Assembly: GCA_021808105.1 (NCBI GenBank)
Contig: JAKBCC010000032.1
Coordinates: 1 to 34,388, forward strand
DNA from: Planctomycetota bacterium
Lineage (GTDB): Bacteria; Planctomycetota; Phycisphaerae; WQYP01
Reading direction: 5' to 3'
Length of the DNA: 34,388 nucleotides
Position numbers and translations under genes: made by a program. Below, in pieces: positions 7,880-14,904 of the stretch. The notes below the pieces were generated by a model. The model did not search any database, was not told the DNA's origin, and saw only the letters and a program-made list of their open reading frames with translations. Each line of letters opens with the position of its first letter. Position 1 is the stretch's first letter.

Positions 7880-8507
7880 GATTGTTCTCCATATAAAGGC
7901 GTGTTCCAGAGCCGGTTATTGCCGCTGCCGATATCCCCGGGCGCGTTATTTTTCTCGCCGATTCCATCGGCAGCTTTGCCAGTACTGGCATCGGAAATGC
8001 TCCGGCTTTCCGTACCTGGCGGGCAGTGGTCTTGGCGGCGGCCATCAACGAAGAGATTGGGGTCCAAGGCGAATACTGGCTCGTCTGCCGACATGCCGGG
8101 CACGGCTCCAGCAAATCGGGCTGGGCTTCGCTGCGATAAATTCGCCCTGGATGAATTCCTAAAAAGACGTCCCGCAATTCTCGAAATAGAAGTTTCAACG
8201 GCGAAAATATTTCGTCGCCGGCGCTGTCCTGATCTTCCAATGTCTGCGGCCGATATCGATGGGGGAACCAGTCCACCACATATTCTCCGCCAGGCCCCAG
8301 TGTGCACAGCGGAACTTCCATCTGCCGCAGCGACTTGGCAATCGCAAGATCGCCGTTCGCCAGCAGTTTGCCGGTCTGAATACGATAAATTTTCATCCCA
8401 TTGCGATTGGGGATGGGCACCACGGCGGAAGGTGCGGGCTTGCTGTTGCCGCGCGCGTTGGGCCCGACAACTCCTGATGTTTTCCAATTCAAGATGCTGG
8501 TAATCAT
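7876..8507 (-). CDS. Hypothetical protein upstream of lexA, apparent frameshift (or two overlapping genes)
   Basis: The ATG at 8507 has AAGGAG nine bases upstream and opens a convincing frame (MITSILNWKTSGVV... GEYVVDWFPHRYRPQTL... EPCPAC). After about position 8090 that frame continues to 7659, running 220 bp into lexA, which is unlikely. The frame one base back (from MSADEPVFALDPN onward) looks coding and ends at a TGA that overlaps the lexA ATG. A single-base shift near 8080-8100 would join them into one ~210-aa protein ending WNTPLYGEQS. Alternatively the second part is its own 72-aa gene starting at ATG 8094, with GGAG upstream. No family is recognised; CPAC could be half of a metal site. 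Confidence 0.5.
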
Positions 8508-8671
8508 AGGCTTGGACTCCTTTCCAAATTGCACACGCCGCGAAACCTGACGCTGACCAGGACGCCCGGTGACTTAAAGCACCGCTCCTGGTGCCCTGCT
8601 TTATACTATGTCGGAACATTACGACCTCTTCCTTGAGAAAATCCGTAAGGCATCTGTTTGGATACTATACA

Positions 8672-8686
8672 GAACATTTTGCGAAC
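8672..8686 (-). promoter_or_regulatory. Candidate LexA box (GAAC-N7-GAAC)
   Basis: GAACATTTTGCGAAC is a direct repeat of GAAC with exactly 7 bases between, read as GTTC-N7-GTTC on the minus strand. This is the form of LexA operator known from Alphaproteobacteria. It lies 165 bp upstream of the first gene of the lexA operon. It sits just upstream of a minus-strand -10-like TATAGT (8664-8669), between where the -10 and -35 would be, the usual place for repression. That LexA binds here is inference. Confidence 0.5.
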
Positions 8687-8855
8687 GTCCAGTCTTGAAA
8701 TCATTTTTATGGCATAATGTTCCTGACGCCCCATAATACCGCCGGAATGACCTAAAACATATCCTTTTGCGAAAAACAAGTTCGGTGTTATCATATATTG
8801 TGTGCGGGCCACCCGGCGGGGCAATGTTAAACACAAAAGGAATTTGAAAAATTAA

Positions 8856-8896
8856 GTTTCAATTGTTGAAACTTTTCCTCTATGCCGAAGTATAAT
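8856..8896 (+). promoter_or_regulatory. Promoter with overlapping dyad for the TPR protein gene
   Basis: A perfect 7-bp inverted repeat, GTTTCAA-TTG-TTGAAAC (8856-8872), overlaps a -35-like TTGAAA (8866-8871). A consensus TATAAT follows at 8891-8896 with a slightly long 19-bp spacer. The ATG is 40 bp further on. A regulator binding the dyad would occlude the -35. Confidence 0.5.
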
Positions 8897-8935
8897 GATG
8901 AGGGTGAGACTGATAACTGAAATGAGGAGTCCATC

Positions 8936-10813
8936 ATGAAACTTGCACGTGTACATTCAGTGGTAACGCAACGATCCAGGGCCGGCAGAGATCGGCGGCC
9001 ATGCCCCCTGCGATCTTTGCGCGGGCCGTTAAGTCTGGGCGGCATGTTGATGCTGGCAGCAATTTACGCGCTTTCAGCCAGTGGTGCACAGCCGGCTTCG
9101 GCGCAGGTTATGGTACAAACCGGCAATGCTCTGGATGCCAATAATCAGGTCGGTTCCGGCGGCAGCAACAGTCCAATTCCGGGATATGTGCCGATGAATC
9201 CTAACGCCGTAGGATACGCCAACTCCAATACCGGAATGTATAACTCGGTCCCGCGCGTGAATTATCAAGTGGTGCCGGTGACGCTGCCCGATGGGGCCAC
9301 AACCTTTGCCCGCATTCCACAGATTGGGCAATCATCTTTTGGAAGCAATGTTCCGCCCTCAGCGGTGCCGCTGTATAACGTCAACGCCATCAGCTCAGGC
9401 GTGCCCAGCTCTGACGTAAATTCTACGTTGGGTTCGCAGGGGCTTATGAGTTCTCAAGGCGCTTTAGTTCAAACGCCTGTTGGCATGGGGGGTAATCCCT
9501 ATTCGCCGTACGCCATTAACGGTGAAGCTTATACGAATCCAGCTTATGCATCACCTTATAACGCTCAGAATCCCGCAGCGCTTATGCCGGGGACCGGCGT
9601 CTCTGCTTACACTGCACCCGGCTCTGCAGCTGTTCCCATGGGGACAACCGCCGGCGTTGTGGGACAAATCAGCCCGTTGTTCGGCTTACGGCAAGTCAGC
9701 ATACAACAACCGATTTCCGGGCGGCTCACCAATCCGTTTGGCCTCGCCTCGCAAAGCAGTAAAGTATCCGGCCGGGAAAATCCAACGCATAGTGACAATT
9801 CGTTTAACAGTTTCACGCCCATTAATGTGGGCACAAGCCAGGCTACCCGTGCTCATGCCATCGATGGAAACGCGAATCAGATCAAAGCTGTTCGCTCCAC
9901 GGGCCAAGCGCTTAACGGTGCCGTTAATAACGGTAACCAACCCGGTAAAATTAATGGCGGAGGCGGCCTGTATCAACAGTTGCTCACTGAACTCGCGGGG
10001 GGTAAGCCCTCCAGCATTACAGCGCCGGGGTTGCCCGGAAAACCGGCCATGACGCAGACGGATTTAACACCCAAATCGCATGACGCCACCCTGACCATCG
10101 ACCCGATTACCGGGCTGCCTATTGCTCCAATTACCTCTAAACGCCTGATTGGTGTATCCAACGGCATCGGACAGGGCCAACCGCTTAACGCCTCCAACGG
10201 CCCGATGGAAGCCGGCATGCCGTCCGGCATCGGTGCCGATGGCAGCATTTCCAATAATTTGACCAGTCAATTGCAGGCCGGCCAGAGCGTGGCCCCGCTA
10301 AGTTCCCTGGCGGGTGGAACGCCGGGAAATTTTGGCCGGTTAATGCGCCAAGCTCAGGCCGACCAGAAAACCGGCCGCTTTGTTTCCGCGATTGAAAATT
10401 ATCAAAGCGCCATCGAATTGCAGCCGGGCAATGCTCTGCCGCTGGTCGGACAAGCCAATGCTGAACTGGCTGCAGGCCTTTATCAAAGTGCCGCGTATAA
10501 TTTGAAATTTGTCTTTGGACGCCATCCGGAATTGGCGGCCCTGCGCTACGACTTCAAGGCGCTGTTGCCTTCCGCCTCCCTGCAGGCCTCCCATCGGCAA
10601 CTGCACCGGATGTTCACACAGAAAAGCAATCTTGCGGCATTTTTACTGGCCTACATCGATTATCAAACCGGGCGCAGCGTGGAACTTAAATCCACCCTTC
10701 ATCAATGGGCCAACTGGAAAAACAGCGGCCCATGGCCCGCGATCCTTCAGAAGGCGTGGACCAAGGCGGCTCCTGTCAAAGCCGCCGGCCCAGCACGATC
10801 GGGGAAGCCGTGA
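8936..10813 (+). CDS. Secreted low-complexity protein with C-terminal TPR-like region
   Basis: A 625-aa protein starting at an ATG with GAGGAG seven bases upstream. Residues ~36-57 form a hydrophobic signal sequence ending ASGAQPASAQ, after an unusually long basic n-region (~35 residues). The next ~400 residues are rich in Asn, Gly, Ser, Pro and Ala (for example NALDANNQVGSGGSN) and probably disordered or surface-exposed. The C-terminal ~150 residues carry TPR-like helices (RQAQADQKTGRFVSAIENYQSAIELQPGNALPLVG). The stop overlaps the GTG start of the phosphatase gene (GTGA), so the two are coupled. The function is unknown; an envelope scaffold is possible. Confidence 0.7.
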   Translation: MKLARVHSVVTQRSRAGRDRRPCPLRSLRGPLSLGGMLMLAAIYALSASGAQPASAQVMVQTGNALDANNQVGSGGSNSPIPGYVPMNPNAVGYANSNTGMYNSVPRVNYQVVPVTLPDGATTFARIPQIGQSSFGSNVPPSAVPLYNVNAISSGVPSSDVNSTLGSQGLMSSQGALVQTPVGMGGNPYSPYAINGEAYTNPAYASPYNAQNPAALMPGTGVSAYTAPGSAAVPMGTTAGVVGQISPLFGLRQVSIQQPISGRLTNPFGLASQSSKVSGRENPTHSDNSFNSFTPINVGTSQATRAHAIDGNANQIKAVRSTGQALNGAVNNGNQPGKINGGGGLYQQLLTELAGGKPSSITAPGLPGKPAMTQTDLTPKSHDATLTIDPITGLPIAPITSKRLIGVSNGIGQGQPLNASNGPMEAGMPSGIGADGSISNNLTSQLQAGQSVAPLSSLAGGTPGNFGRLMRQAQADQKTGRFVSAIENYQSAIELQPGNALPLVGQANAELAAGLYQSAAYNLKFVFGRHPELAALRYDFKALLPSASLQASHRQLHRMFTQKSNLAAFLLAYIDYQTGRSVELKSTLHQWANWKNSGPWPAILQKAWTKAAPVKAAGPARSGKP

Positions 10814-12627
10814 CGCAATTTGACACCTCCCACGCACAGGATCTAAGCCGCTTGAATGCGGATGAGGAGGCTGTGCGCACGGATCTTAATCCCGTGGTTG
10901 CTTCATCCGTTGCGGCCGGTATTGAGGCGTCTGCGCGCCTGACTGATTACATTGATGCGGCCACGTTGCAGGATATTCAGGATTCTCTGGCGTCGGTGGC
11001 GCGCGTCAAGGCCACCATCCTTGATTCGCAGGGCGTCCCGCTTACGCATACCACGGTGAGCAAGCGTTTTCAGACGCGCTCCGCCGCGATCGCCGCATCA
11101 CACTCTGCCAAGGGCGACACCGCATTGGACCAACCATTTTCCGCTCCAATCGTGGTGCGCGGGCAACGCCTGGGCAGCATTGTCATTGAACCCGCCAAAG
11201 TCACACCGGTGCGCACCGCCGCCATTAACGAACTGGCTGCCAAATTGCAATTGCCGCCCGCGCAGGTCCGCACCGTTATCGACACCCTTAACCAGGAATC
11301 CGTGGTGCAGCGGACCGCGGGCGTTCAATTTTTATATCTTCTGGCCAATGCCATATCGCGGCTGTGCGAGCAGGAAATTCAGTTGCGCCGCCGCATCGTG
11401 GAATTATCCACACTTTTCAATATCTCCAATATGCTCACCGAAGCCCGCGGCCTTCAGCAAACCCTGGACCGCGTGACGTTGAGCGTCACCGAGGCACTGA
11501 ACGTAAAAGCGTGCTCGTTGCGACTGCTGGACGACCAGCGCGACGAAATGGTCATTAAGAGCGTTTACAACCTCTCAGAAGCTTACCTCCAGAAAGGCCC
11601 CATCATGCTGCGCCAAAGCGGCATTGACCGCGAGGCCCTGGAAGGCAAGGTCGTCTACATTCCCGATATCGCCACAGATCAGCGTATCATATACCGCGAT
11701 GATGGTCGCCGGGAGGGAATTGTTTCCGTGCTCTGCACTGCCTTGATTTATAAAGACCGCCCCATCGGCGTGTTGCGCGTTTATACCGCTGAACGCAAGG
11801 AATTTTCGGATTTCGAAGTCAAGCTCCTGCAATCCATTGCGGGACAGGCCGCCGCCGCCATTGAAAACGCCCGCCTGCAACAGGAAACCGTGGAAAAAGA
11901 ACGCCTCCAGCGGCAGGTTCAGATTGCCGCCGAGGTTCAACGCCGGATGATTCCCGCCGGAGCACCGGTCGTGCCCGGGTTTGATATTGCAGCGCTCTAC
12001 GCCCCGTGCTTTGAACTCGGTGGAGATTTTTACGACTTCATCGAATTTGGAACCTCCACATTGGGTATTGCCGTGGCAGATGTGGTGGGCAAGGGCCTGC
12101 CGGCTTCGCTGTTAATGGCTTCCGTCCGGGCGGCCATACGTGCCTACGCCAACGATATATATGATCTCGATGAAATTATCGCACGGGTAAACCGAGCCAT
12201 GGTCGCCGACACCCGCAGCAACGAATTTATTACCCTCTGGTACGGCACGTTAAACTATGCCCGCCGACAACTGACCTACTGCGTCGCGGGGCATGACCCT
12301 GCCCTGCTGGTGCGTGATGGGAAAATCCAGGATCTCTCTGCGGGCGGAATGGTGCTGGGCGTGGACCCATCCGAACGCTACGTCAAAGAAGTTTTGCAGT
12401 TGCAATCCGGGGATCTGATTTTTATTTACACCGATGGTCTAAGTGACGCAGTGAGTTTCAGCGGAGAAAAATTCGGCAAGGCACGTGTGCGTGAAACGCT
12501 GCTGCGCCACCGCGACTGTACCGCCGAACAGATTTGCCAGAACATGATCTGGGAAACCCGCCGCTTCGTAGGCCTGAACCGCCGCACCGACGACACCACC
12601 ATGGTAGCCCTTCGCGTTACCCAATAA
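10810..12627 (+). CDS. PocR-like/GAF sensor with PP2C-type (SpoIIE/RsbU) phosphatase domain
   Basis: A 605-aa signalling protein. The first ~200 residues resemble a PocR-type sensory domain (TLQDIQDSLASVARVKATILDSQGVPL, then SAPIVVRGQRLGSIVI) but lack its usual cysteines. A linker helix leads to a GAF domain (LFNISNMLTEARGLQQTLD... to FEVKLLQSIAGQAAAAIENARL). A coiled coil (EKERLQRQVQIAAEVQRRM) joins the PP2C domain, with metal-binding motifs GGDFYDF, ADVVGKGLPASLLMA, YTDGLSDA and DDTTMVAL. It probably dephosphorylates an anti-sigma-factor antagonist. The track starts 35 codons upstream at an ATG inside the previous gene; the GTG at 10810 in a GTGA overlap is preferred. No partner switch genes are visible nearby. 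Confidence 0.85.
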   Translation: MTQFDTSHAQDLSRLNADEEAVRTDLNPVVASSVAAGIEASARLTDYIDAATLQDIQDSLASVARVKATILDSQGVPLTHTTVSKRFQTRSAAIAASHSAKGDTALDQPFSAPIVVRGQRLGSIVIEPAKVTPVRTAAINELAAKLQLPPAQVRTVIDTLNQESVVQRTAGVQFLYLLANAISRLCEQEIQLRRRIVELSTLFNISNMLTEARGLQQTLDRVTLSVTEALNVKACSLRLLDDQRDEMVIKSVYNLSEAYLQKGPIMLRQSGIDREALEGKVVYIPDIATDQRIIYRDDGRREGIVSVLCTALIYKDRPIGVLRVYTAERKEFSDFEVKLLQSIAGQAAAAIENARLQQETVEKERLQRQVQIAAEVQRRMIPAGAPVVPGFDIAALYAPCFELGGDFYDFIEFGTSTLGIAVADVVGKGLPASLLMASVRAAIRAYANDIYDLDEIIARVNRAMVADTRSNEFITLWYGTLNYARRQLTYCVAGHDPALLVRDGKIQDLSAGGMVLGVDPSERYVKEVLQLQSGDLIFIYTDGLSDAVSFSGEKFGKARVRETLLRHRDCTAEQICQNMIWETRRFVGLNRRTDDTTMVALRVTQ

Positions 12628-12635
12628 CGGAAGTA

Positions 12636-12821
12636 TCACGCCCAGGTCCAGCACGGTGCGTGCGGCATCTGCACGAGTTGCGGCAAGTAATTAATGGTAT
12701 GGGCCTGCGATATTCTCGCGAGGTACGCCTGCAATTCCTGTTCGGTAAATTTTTCAAGAAAAGCCCGTCCGGCCGAGCGGTTCAGGCGGATGATTTCATC
12801 CATCATTTCACGTTTGCTCAT
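12636..12821 (-). CDS. Small conserved-looking protein (61 aa)
   Basis: The ATG at 12821 has AAAGGAG seven bases upstream. The product MSKREMMDEIIRLNRSAGRAFLEKF... TEQELQAYLARI forms two amphipathic helices, a pattern I associate with short planctomycetal proteins that begin 'M(S/T)KREM(L/I)DEI..LN.SA...FL..F...EL..YL'. The function is unknown. It converges on the phosphatase gene with only 8 bp between stops. The track's start is 10 codons further upstream without a ribosome-binding site. Confidence 0.7.
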   Translation of the reverse strand: MSKREMMDEIIRLNRSAGRAFLEKFTEQELQAYLARISQAHTINYLPQLVQMPHAPCWTWA

Positions 12822-12991
12822 GCGCGACTCCTTTCGCTTGATATGCTTCACACCAAACCAGCCACGGCCCGTTCGGCATAAGAGAAAATTTCCGGCGTCC
12901 GATGCCGATAATCTTCAACGATAAGGGGTTATCGGCAAGTTATCCCAATAACTTTAATAATTTTTCAGCTTTTCCAAATTGCCCCCCGGTA

Positions 12992-13020
12992 TTGATCCCC
13001 ACGCGGTGTTCCAGTAATAT
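12992..13020 (+). promoter_or_regulatory. Promoter of tRNA-Val
   Basis: TTGATC (12992-12997) and TAATAT (13015-13020) are separated by exactly 17 bp and end 15 bp before the tRNA 5' end, leaving room for a short leader. Confidence 0.6.
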
Positions 13021-13035
13021 ATTACATCCGTGATC

Positions 13036-13109
13036 GGGCGTTTAGCTCAGTTGGTTAGAGCGTACGGATCACACCCGTAAGGTCGGGGGTTCGAGCCCCT
13101 CAACGCCCA
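13036..13109 (+). tRNA. tRNA-Val (anticodon CAC)
   Basis: A full cloverleaf can be drawn: acceptor GGGCGTT/AACGCCC, D-arm GCTC-AGTTGGTTA-GAGC, anticodon stem TACGG/CCGTA with loop ATCACAC (anticodon CAC, reading GUG), variable loop of five bases, and T-arm GGGGG-TTCGAGC-CCCTC (one G-U pair). The discriminator base is A and the CCA end is not encoded (TCA follows). Confidence 0.92.
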
Positions 13110-13241
13110 TCAAGCCGTTTTTTGGATCAGCGCAGACAGGCGCACCGGGGGGGCGTGGCCATTTTTCCGGGCATGGCCGAATTAACGCCAAATCAGGCGG
13201 AAATCACAACATTCTCCAGCGGGTTGAGTCATCCAACTGGC

Positions 13242-14750
13242 TTACGCGCCGATTTGGGGGCGTTTCCCATCCGGCCAATCTATATGGAAGAATTTTCCAC
13301 GAGGTTGATCTACCCGCTCATAGGTATGAGCACCAAAATAATCTCTTTGAGCTTGAATCAGGCTCGCCGGCAGCACCGCGGTGCGATAGGAATCATAATA
13401 AGCCAACGCCGACATAAACGCCGGAGCGGCAATTCCATTTTTCGCCGCCAGTGCTACGATTTCGCGCCACTGTTCCTGGCCGTTTTGGATCTGCTTGCGG
13501 AAATAAGGGTCCATTAACAGATTAACCAGTTTCGGATCGCGGGTATAAGCGTCCGTGATTTTCTGGAGGAACCCCGCGCGGATAATGCACCCGCCCCGCC
13601 AGATACTGGCGATGGTTCCGAAATCAAATTTCCAGTGATATTCCTGCTGCGCCTGGAACATTAACTGAAAGCCCTGAGCATAGGCGCAAATTTTGGAGCA
13701 GAACAGTGCCTGTCGAATGGCCTCGATCATTTTTTTACCATGCTTCTTATTGCCCAGCTTGGGGCCGCGAAGTTTTTTCGATGCCGCCACGCGCTCTTCC
13801 TTCAACGCACTCATGCACCGGGCAAAAACCGCCTCGGCAATCGAATTGGCCGGCACGCCCATATCCAACGCGCTGGTGGAAGTCCATTTCCCGGTACCCT
13901 TTTGTCCGGCTGCATCCAGAATGCTGTCCACCAGATATTTTTTTGGCTTGGCCGGGTCGCGCTGCTGCAGGACATCGGCTGTAATTTCAATGAGATACGA
14001 ATCCAGTTCGGTAAGATTCCATTGGCTGAATATTTCCGCTAATTCCGGCGGTGTAAGGTCCAGCAAATGCCGCAGCAGGAAATACGCCTCACTGATCAAC
14101 TGCATATCCACATATTCAATGCCGTTATGCACCATTTTAACATAATGCCCCGCCCCATCAGGCCCCAGATACGCAGTGCACGGAACCCCACCGCTCACTG
14201 GCTTGCCGGCTTCGGCCCCCGCGATAGGTTTGCCGGTTTTGGCATCCACCTTGGCGGCGATGGCTTCCCATATCGGCTTGAGATGTTTCCATGACTCGGG
14301 ATCGCCACCGGGCATCAGCGACGGCCCGAATCGCGCACCAAGTTCTCCCCCTGAAACGCCCGAACCAAAGAATTTGAGCTTTTCCGCATATTGCTTTTCA
14401 CGGCGAATCGTATCGGTCCACAAGCTGTTGCCGGCATCAATGACAATATCATTTTTGTCCACACCTGCTTCAATAAGCTGCTGTGTGACGCCATCCACCG
14501 CCGCACCGGCCTTTACCAGAATGATAATGACCCGCGGTTTTTTTATTGCCAGCACAAAATCCTTCAGCGTATCACACCCCACCAGCTTTCCCGGCGTGCT
14601 GGGGTTTTCCTTGATGAATTCCTGCGTTACCGCGGTGGTACGATTGAAAACCGCAATATCAAAACCATGATCGGCGATATTCAGAGCCAGATTTTTCCCC
14701 ATGACCGCCAGACCAATCAAACCAACTTGAGCAACCCCGGATTCAGACAT
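13242..14750 (-). CDS. gnd: 6-phosphogluconate dehydrogenase, decarboxylating
   Basis: An oxidative pentose phosphate enzyme converting 6-phosphogluconate to ribulose 5-phosphate, CO2 and NADPH. The 502-aa product has the N-terminal cofactor motif [12 protein letters not shown], the substrate-binding region [15 protein letters not shown] and the [13 protein letters not shown] motif. The C-terminal tail is [18 protein letters not shown]. It is about 20-30 residues longer than E. coli Gnd, partly through basic insertions near [24 protein letters not shown] lies upstream of the ATG. It lies downstream of the GH95-like gene on the same strand with a 154-bp gap, so a separate promoter is possible. 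Confidence 0.96.
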   Translation of the reverse strand: MSESGVAQVGLIGLAVMGKNLALNIADHGFDIAVFNRTTAVTQEFIKENPSTPGKLVGCDTLKDFVLAIKKPRVIIILVKAGAAVDGVTQQLIEAGVDKNDIVIDAGNSLWTDTIRREKQYAEKLKFFGSGVSGGELGARFGPSLMPGGDPESWKHLKPIWEAIAAKVDAKTGKPIAGAEAGKPVSGGVPCTAYLGPDGAGHYVKMVHNGIEYVDMQLISEAYFLLRHLLDLTPPELAEIFSQWNLTELDSYLIEITADVLQQRDPAKPKKYLVDSILDAAGQKGTGKWTSTSALDMGVPANSIAEAVFARCMSALKEERVAASKKLRGPKLGNKKHGKKMIEAIRQALFCSKICAYAQGFQLMFQAQQEYHWKFDFGTIASIWRGGCIIRAGFLQKITDAYTRDPKLVNLLMDPYFRKQIQNGQEQWREIVALAAKNGIAAPAFMSALAYYDSYRTAVLPASLIQAQRDYFGAHTYERVDQPRGKFFHIDWPDGKRPQIGA

Positions 14751-14904
14751 GAATCATTTCCTTTCAATGAATTCAACCCGTTATCATGTTAAGCCGACTG
14801 ACGGAAACTTTCCAGCGAGGGAAAACTTTTCAGTGTTTGACATGTGCGCACAATTACACCGCACCGAATTTTCCCTTGGCATCTTGGCCGCGCTACATCA
14901 AAAA

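Larger units (their letters stand above)
8508..8935. promoter_or_regulatory. Divergent intergenic region, no gene seen
   Basis: This 428-bp gap lies between the lexA operon (minus) and the TPR protein gene (plus). ORFs in the track here (76 and 71 aa, overlapping each other in two frames) look like chance. It holds a GAAC direct repeat with a promoter for the lexA operon, and a dyad plus promoter for the TPR gene, listed separately. Confidence 0.6.

Noticed and set aside
7659-8534. 291-aa ORF as annotated in the track
   Set aside because: Its last ~70 codons run through lexA in another frame; the coding signal there belongs to lexA. The gene is better described as ending near 7876 after a frame change.
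8651-8674. E. coli-type LexA box (CTGT...ACAG) upstream of the lexA operon
   Set aside because: CTGT and ACAG are separated by 11 bases instead of the required 8; the nearby GAAC-N7-GAAC fits a known operator form better.
8606-8836. 76- and 71-aa minus-strand ORFs upstream of the lexA operon
   Set aside because: They overlap each other in different frames, lack ribosome-binding sites and occupy a promoter region.
13110-13240. Attachment site or integrated element at the 3' end of tRNA-Val
   Set aside because: No repeat of the tRNA 3' end and no integrase were found in the window.
13122-13517. 131-aa plus-strand ORF after the tRNA
   Set aside because: Mostly antisense to the 3' end of gnd, with no ribosome-binding site.
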